In this document: piece by piece, positions 17,663 through 26,117 of the stretch
Numbering within the stretch: the stretch's first letter is position 1
Layout of the letters: each line of letters begins with the position of its first letter
DNA from: Woeseia sp.
GTDB lineage: Bacteria; Pseudomonadota; Gammaproteobacteria; Steroidobacterales; Woeseiaceae
Length of the DNA stretch: 64,000 nt
Direction of reading: 5' to 3'
Assembly: GCA_021773015.1 (NCBI GenBank)
Contig: JAJFKW010000001.1
Span: forward strand, 992,001 to 1,056,000
The notes under the pieces: generated by a model
The model's database searches: none
Seen by the model: the letters and a program-made list of their open reading frames with translations, nothing else
Told to the model about the DNA's origin: nothing
Made by a program: the position numbers and the translations under genes

Positions 17663-19156
17663 ATGGTCCGCGTTTTCAACAACATCTTGCAGACGATCGG
17701 CAATACACCGATCATAAAACTCAACAAACTTGCGCCGGAAGGCAGTAACGTATTCGTCAAAGTCGAGTCCTTTAATCCGATGGGATCTGTCAAAGATCGT
17801 CTGGCGCTCGGCGTGATCGAACAGGCAGAGAAATCGGGGTCGCTAAAGCCAGGGCAAACGGTGATTGAAGCTACCAGTGGCAACACCGGTATCGGCCTTG
17901 CCATGGTTTGCGCGCAAAAGGGCTATCCGCTCGTCATTACAATGTCAGAGAGTTTCTCGATTGAACGACGTAGGCTGATGCGTTTTCTAGGCGCCAAGGT
18001 CGTCATTACACCAGCGTCATTGAAGGGCACGGGAATGCTAGCCAAGGCAACCGAACTTGCGGAAAAAAATGGCTGGTTCCTGTGTCGGCAATTTGAAAAC
18101 GAGGCGAATGCGAACGCGCATTCAACGACGACAGCGCCTGAAATATTGGCAGCCTTTGCCGACGACGAATTGGATTATTGGGTCACCGGCTTCGGCACCG
18201 GCGGCACCTTAAAGGGTGTAGCGCGGGTTTTGGCCAAAGAAAGTCCGGCAACCAAAATAGTCGTCTGCGAACCCGATAACTCGCAGATTCTAGGCAGCGG
18301 AATTCCGCAACTGCGCGCCGCGGACGGCACACCCAGTGAAAGCCATCCATTGTTTAGACCCCATCCCGTTCAGGGGTGGGGTCCAGATTTTATACCAAAG
18401 CTGACCGAAGACGCCGTCACAATGGATGTCATTGATCGGGTGGTGCCAATATCCGGCAATGACGCGTTACGACTGAGCAAGGCATTGGCTCGCGAGGAAG
18501 GTATTTTTGTCGGTATATCGGGGGGCGCGACCCTGGCAGGCGCACTGCAAGTTAGCGAGACAGCGAAACCCGGCAGCAACATTTTGTGCATGCTTCCCGA
18601 TACGGGCGAACGCTACATGTCGACGCCACTGTTCGACGATATTCCCGCGGACATGACGGCCGATGAAATTGAAATATCGCAATCTACACCTAGTGCAAGA
18701 TTCGATGCGCCAAGTACAGCCGCGTCGAAACCCGCGAATGAGGAAGCGCCGATTGCGGCCCCGCGACATGCTCTAACCTTTTTAGATGAAGTCACAAGTG
18801 ACGCCACTTGCCCGGTTACGCTATTTTCTCTCGAATGGTGTGAGTTTTGTTGGTCCGTTCGAAAGATGTTTGCGAAGTATGAAATCGACTATCAATCGTT
18901 TGATCTGGACAGTGTCAAATACCAGGAAAACAATCAGGGCGGCAATATCCGGGCTGCACTGTTACAACGCACCGGCCAAAAGACTATTCCGCAGGTATAT
19001 ATCGGTGGCAATCATATCGGTGGCGCAACGGAATTGTTCGACGCGTGCCGCGATGGCAAAATGCAAGAATTACTGAGTGCAAATTCGGTGAGCTTCAATG
19101 CAAATGTTAGCGACGATCCATACACTTTTTTGCCTGGATGGCTACACGCTCGCTAG
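17663..19156 (+). CDS. Cysteine synthase fused to a C-terminal glutaredoxin domain
   Basis: A 497-residue fusion. Residues 1 to about 335 are an O-acetylserine sulfhydrylase: PLP lysine Lys44 in NPMGSVKDRLA, the substrate loop TSGNTG, the GTGGT phosphate loop, and PDTGERYMSTPLF near the end. An Ala/Ser/Pro-rich linker follows. From about residue 380 there is a monothiol/dithiol glutaredoxin-type domain with CEFC (Cys393, Cys396), then TIPQVYIGGNHIGGATEL, the usual TVP and GG glutathione-binding features. The start ATG 17663 has AAGGAGG at 17646-17652; a longer frame to 17582 is less likely. The fusion suggests redox control of cysteine synthesis or coupled handling of thiols, which is inference. 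Confidence 0.9.
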   Translation: MVRVFNNILQTIGNTPIIKLNKLAPEGSNVFVKVESFNPMGSVKDRLALGVIEQAEKSGSLKPGQTVIEATSGNTGIGLAMVCAQKGYPLVITMSESFSIERRRLMRFLGAKVVITPASLKGTGMLAKATELAEKNGWFLCRQFENEANANAHSTTTAPEILAAFADDELDYWVTGFGTGGTLKGVARVLAKESPATKIVVCEPDNSQILGSGIPQLRAADGTPSESHPLFRPHPVQGWGPDFIPKLTEDAVTMDVIDRVVPISGNDALRLSKALAREEGIFVGISGGATLAGALQVSETAKPGSNILCMLPDTGERYMSTPLFDDIPADMTADEIEISQSTPSARFDAPSTAASKPANEEAPIAAPRHALTFLDEVTSDATCPVTLFSLEWCEFCWSVRKMFAKYEIDYQSFDLDSVKYQENNQGGNIRAALLQRTGQKTIPQVYIGGNHIGGATELFDACRDGKMQELLSANSVSFNANVSDDPYTFLPGWLHAR

Positions 19157-19647
19157 CTGCTAGCACACGCCGCTTGTTCGCTAACCTGTTCCGCAAAAAA
19201 GTAGATACCGATGGTTTCGGCAACACAGGCCGGCTTGCGTTCGCCCTCAACGTCGACAGTAATTTCGGAAAGTAAATGCAACGCACCGCCACGCTTACGT
19301 GCTTCCTTAACGACAACTCGGGTTCGCACACGGGCGTCAACCTGGACCGCAGCATAAAAACGCACTTTATTTGAGCCAAAATTAATCGCCCTTGTCAAAT
19401 TCTCGACGTGGATAAAATCTGCCGTCATTGACGGTATTAGCGATAAAGTCAAATAGCCGTGCGATATCGTCTTGCCGCCTGGCAATTCGTTGGACGCCCG
19501 ATCCTCATCCACGTGGATCCATTGGAAGTCGTTGGTGGCTTCGGCGAAGCGATTAATTCTATCCTGGTCGATTACCAGCCAGTCCGAAACACCGACTTCT
19601 ATCCCTTCCAGTGCTTTGGCATCGGCGATTGATTTGATGATGTGCAA
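19153..19647 (-). CDS. MaoC-like (R)-specific enoyl-CoA hydratase family protein
   Basis: A 164-residue hot-dog protein with the hydratase-2 signature: FAEATNDFQWIHVDEDRA supplies the catalytic Asp and His. Downstream SHGYLTLSLIPSM and INFGSNKVRF are typical of the NodN/MaoC group. The likely reaction is reversible hydration of an enoyl-CoA. The frame starts with TTG at 19647, which has AGGAA about seven bases upstream. Its stop codon shares the four bases CTAG with the stop of the convergent cysteine synthase fusion. Confidence 0.9.
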   Translation of the reverse strand: MHIIKSIADAKALEGIEVGVSDWLVIDQDRINRFAEATNDFQWIHVDEDRASNELPGGKTISHGYLTLSLIPSMTADFIHVENLTRAINFGSNKVRFYAAVQVDARVRTRVVVKEARKRGGALHLLSEITVDVEGERKPACVAETIGIYFFAEQVSEQAACASS

Positions 19648-19875
19648 TGCAATTTCCTGTTGCTGCTACTATGTGCGAACGCAGCATAAGAAATACACAA
19701 CCGATCGATTTCTAGCAAGTTTTCTTTTCAATTATGCTGCAAAAATCGTCAAAGTTACGGCAAGATACTGAATTTAGAGGCCTGACAGCACTGTAAATTG
19801 TTGCGCCAAAAACCATCGTCTATGAACAATCACGTAATCTCATCGATTCAGTGCGCAAAGCGAGCGTATCCAATA

Positions 19876-19992
19876 ATGAAAAACCACGATAACAATTACA
19901 AATTTGCGATGTGCGCTATGTGCGCTTGTCTCATCTTTTCGCAGATTTCGGGCCCACATCACAATGTAGCGACCCTGAATCAGGTCAAGTGA
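19876..19992 (+). CDS. Possible small ORF ahead of mocA (38 residues)
   Basis: An ATG-started frame encoding a 38-residue peptide with a short hydrophobic, cysteine-containing stretch (FAMCAMCACLIF). Its TGA stop at 19990-19992 overlaps the proposed GTG start of the MocA-like gene at 19989, a classic coupling geometry. There is no good ribosome-binding site and the composition is AT-rich, so it may be chance. It lies in the 341-bp stretch 19648-19988, which holds no other gene I can support. Confidence 0.2.
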   Translation: MKNHDNNYKFAMCAMCACLIFSQISGPHHNVATLNQVK

Positions 19993-20567
19993 ATAGCAAC
20001 TTATACTGCATTGTATTGGCCGCAGGCGAAGCAAAACGCTTCGGCTCACCGAAGCAATTAGCAGAATATGGCGGAAAAACCTTGGTTGCGCGGGCAGTGC
20101 GCCTCGCCGAGTCAGTCTGCGGCGAAAAATACGTCTTGGTTGTTGGCGCTTACTGGCAGCAAACCGTCGCCAGCAGCTTGCCGATTAAAGGCTTTTTTGT
20201 AACCAACCCTAAATTCAAGAGTGGCTTGTCCGGATCCATCAGACGCGGCGTTCAAAGTGTCGAGCATATAGCTGACGGCGTCTTGGTCATTCTCGCTGAT
20301 CAACCGCTGATTACCACGGAACATCTAAAATCGATGCATCAGGCATGGCTCGATGAGCCGTCTGGAATTGTTGCGACCCGTTACAACGGTACCATTGGCG
20401 TACCGGCTATACTTCCGGCGCACTTCTTCACGGACCTGAAACAACTACATGGCGACCGCGGCGCGCGGCACATATTGCAGGCGCACTCAGAGTGCGTGAC
20501 CTGCATAGATCTGCCAGCTGCCGCCTCCGATATCGATCTGGTGTCGGACTTGCAACGATTACCTTAA
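19989..20567 (+). CDS. mocA: Nucleotidyltransferase of the MocA type (molybdenum cofactor cytidylyltransferase-like)
   Basis: NTP-transferase-fold protein that in the MocA family attaches CMP to molybdopterin. The GTP/CTP-binding signature IVLAAGEAKRFGSPKQL lies at the N terminus. The middle contains SGLSGSIRRGVQ and LADQPLI, which are typical of MocA, and GVPAILPAHFF and GDRGAR follow. I start it at GTG 19989, giving 192 residues. An ATG at 19911 would add 26 residues that are not family-like. It converges on moaE, sharing four bases (TTAA) of stop codons. It suggests the cell makes the cytosine dinucleotide form of the cofactor for xanthine dehydrogenase-type enzymes. Confidence 0.85.
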   Translation: MNSNLYCIVLAAGEAKRFGSPKQLAEYGGKTLVARAVRLAESVCGEKYVLVVGAYWQQTVASSLPIKGFFVTNPKFKSGLSGSIRRGVQSVEHIADGVLVILADQPLITTEHLKSMHQAWLDEPSGIVATRYNGTIGVPAILPAHFFTDLKQLHGDRGARHILQAHSECVTCIDLPAAASDIDLVSDLQRLP

Positions 20568-21028
20568 ACGCTGGCGAAATCGCCACGGGCGTGCGTTGCA
20601 CACCTCTCACAATTCACCCACCCAGAATCACCATTGACGTAAAATTCCTTTTTCCATATTGGCAAGCGATGCTTCACCTCGTCGATGATGTACCGGCAGG
20701 CGCGAAACGCCTCATCGCGATGACCGGACGTCACGCCCACCCACACCGCGCACTCGCCAATCTCCAACAGGCCGATTCGATGCACGCAGCGAGCATGTAA
20801 CAGTGAGTACTTTTGAATCGCGCCCTCGATTATGCGTTCACCTTCGCTAATTGCCAGCGGCGCGTAAACTTCATATTCAAGCCGTTGTACTTGGTGACCA
20901 TCATTGTTGTCGCGAATCCAACCCTCGAATGAAGCGTAGGCGCCCGCCGCGCGATCAACCAGCGTCGCACGCATTTCCTCTGGATTTATGGCCTGATCCG
21001 CAACCGACATTCGATTCAACATCGCCAT
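20564..21028 (-). CDS. moaE: Molybdopterin synthase catalytic subunit MoaE
   Basis: Large subunit of molybdopterin synthase, which inserts two sulfurs from thiocarboxylated MoaD into precursor Z. Visible features are GAYASFEGWIRDNNDG, YEVYAPLA, HRIGLLEIGE and the active-site lysine region VKHRLPIWKKEF. The proposed ATG at 21028 gives 154 residues and lies eight bases after the MoaD stop. Alternative ATGs at 21022 and 21010 are close. It is the last gene of the moaA-moaC-mobA-moaD-moaE operon. Confidence 0.94.
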   Translation of the reverse strand: MAMLNRMSVADQAINPEEMRATLVDRAAGAYASFEGWIRDNNDGHQVQRLEYEVYAPLAISEGERIIEGAIQKYSLLHARCVHRIGLLEIGECAVWVGVTSGHRDEAFRACRYIIDEVKHRLPIWKKEFYVNGDSGWVNCERCATHARGDFASV

Positions 21029-21035
21029 TGAATGT

Positions 21036-21281
21036 CTAGCCGCCGGCCACTGGTGGGAACAGCAAAACGGTATCACCATCGCGTACCGGTGATTGCCAAT
21101 CCGCCAACTGATCATTTATTGCGACTTTGCACTGCCCCTGAGCCTCTCGGGCGCCGTGGCGGGCATGCAATAATTCGAATACGTCGCCAGCTGTTTCTAC
21201 CTCCAACGAAACAGTCTCCTCGCTAAGCCCCGCATGTTCTCGAAAAATTGCAAAATAACGAATCGTTAATGTTTTGCTCAC
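21036..21281 (-). CDS. moaD: Molybdopterin synthase sulfur carrier subunit MoaD
   Basis: Ubiquitin-like 81-residue sulfur carrier ending in the required Gly-Gly (FPPVAGG), whose C terminus is thiocarboxylated. Typical features include TIRYFAIFREHAG near the N terminus and VRDGDTVLLFPPVAGG at the end. It overlaps mobA by four bases (ATGA), so translation is probably coupled. Confidence 0.94.
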   Translation of the reverse strand: MSKTLTIRYFAIFREHAGLSEETVSLEVETAGDVFELLHARHGAREAQGQCKVAINDQLADWQSPVRDGDTVLLFPPVAGG

Positions 21282-21871
21282 GACGCCAACTCCAGATCGG
21301 AACCCTTAAGATCGTCCGGTGTATTCATGTTGTCGAGCGCACTTGGGTCGTTCGGCTCAAGTAAGTGCGTCGCCGAGCGAATGAGCATTTTGCGTGGGCA
21401 GACGATCTGCTGGCTAACAAACTTATCTATTATTTTTCGGCTATTCGCTGCGTATATTGCGCACAGTGGCTCAGGTAAACCATCGCGACTACTCTTGTAG
21501 GCGACAAAAGGATCCGTGGAGGAACGCGCGTCCAATAATGTCGCTATCGTTCGGTCCGTAATGTTTGGAAGATCGCAGGCTATGACCAGCCAATCGGTAT
21601 CTGGATACTCTTCCATAGCCGATAAAATCCCAGCGATCGGACCCATGTCGCTATAGCGATCGACGACCAACGGATATTGACTCCGCTCTGGGTCACCTGC
21701 CTGGCCGGAGCGTGCTGAAACAAATACCTTATTGAGACTGCGTTGCAAAAGTTCAACAGCGTAACTTAGCTGCGTTTGTGTTCCGTGCCGGAGTAACGCC
21801 TTATCCGTACCCATACGACGGCTCTCACCTCCGGCGAGCACCAGACCGTGCAGTCTATTTTGCTTCGTCAC
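21278..21871 (-). CDS. mobA: Molybdenum cofactor guanylyltransferase MobA
   Basis: Adds GMP to Mo-molybdopterin to form the guanine dinucleotide cofactor. The 197-residue protein starts HGLVLAGGESRRMGTDKALL, the GTP-binding signature, followed by ACDLPNI for metal binding and GLPEPLCAIY. It overlaps moaC by 17 bases at its start and moaD by four bases at its end. With MocA nearby, the cell appears able to make both dinucleotide variants. Confidence 0.93.
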   Translation of the reverse strand: MTKQNRLHGLVLAGGESRRMGTDKALLRHGTQTQLSYAVELLQRSLNKVFVSARSGQAGDPERSQYPLVVDRYSDMGPIAGILSAMEEYPDTDWLVIACDLPNITDRTIATLLDARSSTDPFVAYKSSRDGLPEPLCAIYAANSRKIIDKFVSQQIVCPRKMLIRSATHLLEPNDPSALDNMNTPDDLKGSDLELAS

Positions 21872-22340
21872 GAAGAAAATCCTGCTTGCCGCCGGTCTTG
21901 GACATCAATTGAGTATCGCTGATAGAAATATCATGCGACAACGCCTTACACATATCATAGACCGTCAACGCCGCCACGCTCGCGCCAGTCAGCGCTTCCA
22001 TTTCAACGCCAGTGCGGTGATGTACCTTACAGCAACAATCTATTTGCGCATTTTGATCCGCGTTCAACTCGATCTGAATCTTACAACTTGTGATTCCGAG
22101 CGAATGACAAAAAGGAATGAGTTCATGTGTACGCTTTGCGGCCATCACTCCGGCGACTATGGCAGTAGCAAAAACAGGTCCTTTGGCAGTCTGTATTTCT
22201 CCGTCGACAAACTGTGCTGCCACTTCCGGCGGAAACACGACGATAGCGCGTGCCATGGCCTCCCTGTCAGTCGCGTTCTTGTGACTCACATCGACCATCG
22301 ACGGTCGATTTTGAGCGTCTACATGCGTTAATTTGCCCAT
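21855..22340 (-). CDS. moaC: Cyclic pyranopterin monophosphate synthase MoaC
   Basis: Converts the MoaA product to cyclic pyranopterin monophosphate. Signature stretches are SMVDVSHKNATDREA, KRTHELIPFCHSL and GVEMEALTGASVAALTVYD, covering the active-site His, Lys and Asp regions. From ATG 22340 it has 161 residues, the usual length; a longer frame to 22418 overlaps moaA and is not conserved. The start lies four bases after the moaA stop. Confidence 0.95.
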   Translation of the reverse strand: MGKLTHVDAQNRPSMVDVSHKNATDREAMARAIVVFPPEVAAQFVDGEIQTAKGPVFATAIVAGVMAAKRTHELIPFCHSLGITSCKIQIELNADQNAQIDCCCKVHHRTGVEMEALTGASVAALTVYDMCKALSHDISISDTQLMSKTGGKQDFLRDEAK

Positions 22341-22344
22341 ACGA

Positions 22345-23415
22345 TTACCCGCCAACCCGGTACATTTCCACTTTGTTTTGCAACGGTGACTCCTCGCTGC
22401 TTTGTTCGCGGAGCTCACTATAGCGATCGCTTCTTGCGCCCCAAACCCGGCGCAATAGTGCAGCTAATTCAGCATCGCTTGCGCCGGCTCTAATAGGCTC
22501 CTTCAAACTGATTCCTCGATTGGCAAATAAGCATGTATACAGCATGCCATCAGCTGATAATCGTGCCCGACTGCAAGCACCGCAAAACGGTTCTGTCACC
22601 GATGAGATAAACCCAAGCTCGCCCTCGCCGTCCAGGTACCGGTAGCGCCGGGCCACCTCACCTGGATAATTCTCATCCAGGGGTTCCACCGGCCACCGAC
22701 TTTGGATCATCTTGAGCAACTCAATAGAAGGAACCACATGATGCATTTTCCATCCGTTCCGATTGCCGACATCCATGAATTCGATCAGGCGCACGATATG
22801 TGGGGTGCCGCGGAAATAATCGAGCAATTCGAGCACGGTATGATCATTGATTCCGCGTTGTACGACAGTATTAATCTTGATAGGTCCAAGGCCCGCACGT
22901 TCGGCTGCTTCCAATCCCTGTATGACTTTGTCAATCTCGCCACGCCCGCCGCTCATGTCACGAAAGATCTGCGGGTCCAAACTATCTAAGCTGATCGTAA
23001 CGCGCTGTAGTCCGGCATCGGCCAATGCTTGCGCTTGCGGCGCCAGCAAAACGCCGTTGGTCGTCAGCGCCAAATCGTCAACACCGGCAAATTTGCTGAG
23101 CCTCGCTACAAGACTTTCAACATTTTTGTCCAGGAGCGGCTCGCCGCCGGTCAGGCGCAACTTTGATACGCCAAGCGACACCGCGATGGAGGCGATGCGA
23201 ACTATCTCGTCGTGACTAAGCAATTGTTGCCGGCGCAAGAACTGATAGTCGGCATGGAATTTTGCTTCCGGCATACAATAAGGACAGCGAAAATTGCAGC
23301 GATCCAACAACGAAATTCGCAAATCGTGTAGCGGCCGGTGCAACGAATCTAGCAGCCGCCGCGCGGTTAGTCCGTTTTTGTCGGGCGGATGTGAATTTTG
23401 CGTGTCGCTGGCCAT
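22345..23415 (-). CDS. moaA: GTP 3',8-cyclase MoaA (radical SAM)
   Basis: Radical SAM enzyme that carries out the first step of molybdenum cofactor synthesis from GTP. The N-terminal cluster motif is CNFRCPYC. The SAM-binding LRLTGGEPLL follows, and the C-terminal cluster is CGACSRARLSADGMLYTC. The protein ends in VGG, the family's conserved C-terminal Gly-Gly. ATG 23415 gives 356 residues; the frame runs up to 23589 but the added part is not family-like. It heads the moa operon; 286 bp separate it from the divergent acyl-CoA dehydrogenase, and I could not recognise a Moco riboswitch there. Confidence 0.95.
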   Translation of the reverse strand: MASDTQNSHPPDKNGLTARRLLDSLHRPLHDLRISLLDRCNFRCPYCMPEAKFHADYQFLRRQQLLSHDEIVRIASIAVSLGVSKLRLTGGEPLLDKNVESLVARLSKFAGVDDLALTTNGVLLAPQAQALADAGLQRVTISLDSLDPQIFRDMSGGRGEIDKVIQGLEAAERAGLGPIKINTVVQRGINDHTVLELLDYFRGTPHIVRLIEFMDVGNRNGWKMHHVVPSIELLKMIQSRWPVEPLDENYPGEVARRYRYLDGEGELGFISSVTEPFCGACSRARLSADGMLYTCLFANRGISLKEPIRAGASDAELAALLRRVWGARSDRYSELREQSSEESPLQNKVEMYRVGG

Positions 23416-23701
23416 GGCGGCATTCTGCCTGAAACCAACGTTGCTGGTAAGCATGATCGAACATCCATCTCGCATGCGTCTACTACGGACTATGAGAATC
23501 GACCTTCGCGCTACACTCGTGACCCAGGCATCGGCCGATTTCCTATTCGTGAACGCGATCCGGAACGAGCCTCTGCTCGACATTCTCACATAACCTTTTA
23601 ATTCATATAGCTTTATTATCCAACGCTGACTTTCTTGTGCAGCGCAACATAGATGGCTATACTGCGACGGGCCAGATCCACAATCCCTAAAAGGCGATTC
23701 A

Positions 23702-24904
23702 ATGAATGTAGATTTCTCCGCCGAGGAACTCCAGTTTCAAGAACAAGTGCGGGCGTTTTTTGCGGCCAAATTTCCGCAGGACATAAAACAAAAATGTGAT
23801 GGCGGAATCGCATTAACGCGCGAAGATTATGTCCGTTGGCAGAAAATCTTGTTCAAGCAGGGGTGGGCCGCAATAAACTGGCCGACCGAGTACGGCGGGA
23901 CTGGCTGGACGGTCATTCAGAAATACATTTTCGCCAACGAAATGGCACAGGCAAATGCGCCAGACATCATTCCGTTCGGTATGAAAATGGTGGCACCGGT
24001 CATATACACCTATGGTACTGCGGCGCAGCGCGACCGGTTCTTGCCTGACATCCTCGCGAGCAACGCCTGGTGGTGCCAAGGCTACTCCGAGCCCGGGTCC
24101 GGATCGGATCTCGCATCATTGAAAATGAAGGCTACCCGCACAGTCGATCACTACGTAGTGAGTGGAACGAAGACCTGGACCACGCTCGCCCACATGGCGG
24201 ATTGGATATTCTGCTTAGTCCGCACCAGCAGCGATGTTGCCAGACGTCAGCAAGGGATCAGTTTTTTACTCGTCGACATGAATACGCCCGGGGTGACGGT
24301 AAAACCGATCATCACAATCGAGGGTGAACGTGAGGTCAATGAGGTTCATTTCGAGGACGTCAAAGTACCGTTAGAGAATCTCGTCGGAGAAGAAGGTAAG
24401 GGTTGGACGTACGGCAAAGTATTGTTGCAGCACGAGCGGACCAATATCGCTGGCGTTGCCCGCTCGAAGTACCGCCTGCAGCAGATTGGCAAGCGCGCGG
24501 CGACAAGTGTAAATGATGCACAACCGCTCATAAATGACCAAAATTTTGCACGCCGACTATCCGCGCTCGAAATCGAACTGAGAGCGCTCGAATACACCGA
24601 ATTGAGAACGTTGGCCGCCGTTGCGGTAGGCAAGGCTCCTGGACCGGAATCGTCGATACTCAAGGTGCGCGGAACTGAATTGCAGCAGGCAATTGACGAA
24701 TTCGAAGTAACGCTCGCCGGCTACTTCGCACTGCCCTATGTACCGAAACAATACGCCCTCGAGTTTCCGGAGAGCGAACGTATCGGGCATTTGGCTGATA
24801 CGCGGTCTTCGCTGATCTACTTCAACAACCGCAAAGCTTCAATCTATGGCGGGTCCAATGAGATTCAGAAAAATATCGTATCGAAACACGTACTCGGACT
24901 CTAG
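23702..24904 (+). CDS. Acyl-CoA dehydrogenase, large subunit of a likely heteromeric pair
   Basis: FAD enzyme of 400 residues that oxidises an acyl-CoA to enoyl-CoA. Visible are WPTEYGGTGWT, the flavin-binding YSEPGSGSDLASL, the region WTTLAHMADWIF, and a C-terminal YGGSNEIQKNIVSKHVLGL. The catalytic glutamate that MCAD-type enzymes carry in YEG is glycine (YGG), so the base must be elsewhere or supplied by the partner. The size and arrangement match pimeloyl-CoA dehydrogenase large subunits (PimC-type). The next gene, 15 bp downstream, matches the small subunit. Substrate unknown. Confidence 0.9.
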   Translation: MNVDFSAEELQFQEQVRAFFAAKFPQDIKQKCDGGIALTREDYVRWQKILFKQGWAAINWPTEYGGTGWTVIQKYIFANEMAQANAPDIIPFGMKMVAPVIYTYGTAAQRDRFLPDILASNAWWCQGYSEPGSGSDLASLKMKATRTVDHYVVSGTKTWTTLAHMADWIFCLVRTSSDVARRQQGISFLLVDMNTPGVTVKPIITIEGEREVNEVHFEDVKVPLENLVGEEGKGWTYGKVLLQHERTNIAGVARSKYRLQQIGKRAATSVNDAQPLINDQNFARRLSALEIELRALEYTELRTLAAVAVGKAPGPESSILKVRGTELQQAIDEFEVTLAGYFALPYVPKQYALEFPESERIGHLADTRSSLIYFNNRKASIYGGSNEIQKNIVSKHVLGL

Positions 24905-24919
24905 GTCAGGACACAATTA

Positions 24920-26065
24920 ATGGATTTTTCAATTAGTGAAGAGCAATCGATGTTATCGGACAGCATCGCAAAATTTATCGAGAACGACTACGACTTCGAA
25001 ACCCGTCAAAAAATTGCGGCAGGTGACCTTGGCTATAGTGCAGACTTGTGGGCCACCTACGCCGAACTAGGCTGGACCGCAGTTTTGTTCGAAGAGAAAG
25101 ATGGCGGACTTGACGGTGGGCCGATCGAACTCATGTTGATGATGCAACAATTTGGCAAAGGTCTGCTGGTCGAACCTTTCCTGGCCAACATCGTACTTGC
25201 GGGTGGTGCCTTACGGCGTTCGCCAGATTCAGAGCTGCGCTCGAAATGGTTAGCGAAAATAATCGACGGCAGCCTGCAGGCCTCTCTCGCTTTCACAGAA
25301 CCGCAAGCCCGATTCGCTGTTAACGACATAACCACCACTGCCGAAAGCGCTGGAGACTCGTATAAATTGGATGGTGTGAAGTCCTTTGTACTGAACGGCG
25401 GCATTGCAGATCTGTTGGTAATTCCCGCACGTACCGCTGGCGGACAAAGCGACGAAGACGGCATTACGCTATTTGCGGTTCCAGCCGATAGCGTCGGTGT
25501 ATCGCGTCGGAGTTACAAAACCGTGGACGCACAACAAGCGGCCGAGATCTCGCTCAAAGGCGTCGTCGTGAATCAAGAAAACGTATTGGGGAAGGTTGGC
25601 GATGGCCTGGCAATACTTCAAGCGACTATCGACGAGGCAACCTTCGCGGTATGCGCAGAAGCGGTCGGCATCATCCGTACAATGCATGACAAAACGGTCG
25701 AATACACCAAGAATCGGCTGCAGTTCGGTGTACCGATAGGTAGTTTTCAGGCGTTACAGCACCGCATGGTTGAGACGCTAATTGCTTGTGAGCAAAGCCA
25801 GTCGCTACTCTACTGGAGCGCAATGATAAACGCAGGCAATGACAGTGCAGCGCGCAAATCCGTCAGTGCCCTCAAATACCAGATCGGGACGGCGGGCGTG
25901 CATGTGGCCAAGGAAGCGGTGCAATTGCATGGCGGAATGGGCGTGACCTGGGAACTCGATATCGCGCACTACTTTAAGCGTCTGACCGCGATAAGCATAT
26001 TGTTCGGCGACGCGGATTTTCACCTGGATCGACACGTGCAATTTTCCAAGCAAAGCGTCGCATAA
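24920..26065 (+). CDS. Acyl-CoA dehydrogenase, small subunit of a likely heteromeric pair
   Basis: A 381-residue acyl-CoA dehydrogenase homologue resembling the PimD-type small subunit. It begins DFSISEEQSMLSDSIAKF, contains AFTEPQARF in place of the usual flavin Thr/Ser stretch, and ends with QLHGGMGVTWELDIAHYFKR, the FAD-contacting glycine pair. The FAD motifs are split unevenly between this protein and its neighbour, as in alpha2beta2 acyl-CoA dehydrogenases of actinobacterial steroid catabolism. Co-transcription with the 23702 gene is very likely. Confidence 0.9.
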   Translation: MDFSISEEQSMLSDSIAKFIENDYDFETRQKIAAGDLGYSADLWATYAELGWTAVLFEEKDGGLDGGPIELMLMMQQFGKGLLVEPFLANIVLAGGALRRSPDSELRSKWLAKIIDGSLQASLAFTEPQARFAVNDITTTAESAGDSYKLDGVKSFVLNGGIADLLVIPARTAGGQSDEDGITLFAVPADSVGVSRRSYKTVDAQQAAEISLKGVVVNQENVLGKVGDGLAILQATIDEATFAVCAEAVGIIRTMHDKTVEYTKNRLQFGVPIGSFQALQHRMVETLIACEQSQSLLYWSAMINAGNDSAARKSVSALKYQIGTAGVHVAKEAVQLHGGMGVTWELDIAHYFKRLTAISILFGDADFHLDRHVQFSKQSVA

Positions 26066-26117
26066 GCCGATAGTATTCTGCTGCTAGACCCGTTGGCGGT
26101 CGTCGACAAGAACGGTA

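Noticed and set aside
23416-23701. Molybdenum cofactor riboswitch upstream of moaA
   Set aside because: A CCTGGGTCAC stretch recalls part of the E. coli leader, but I could not build the conserved helices. A covariance-model search for the Moco RNA would decide.
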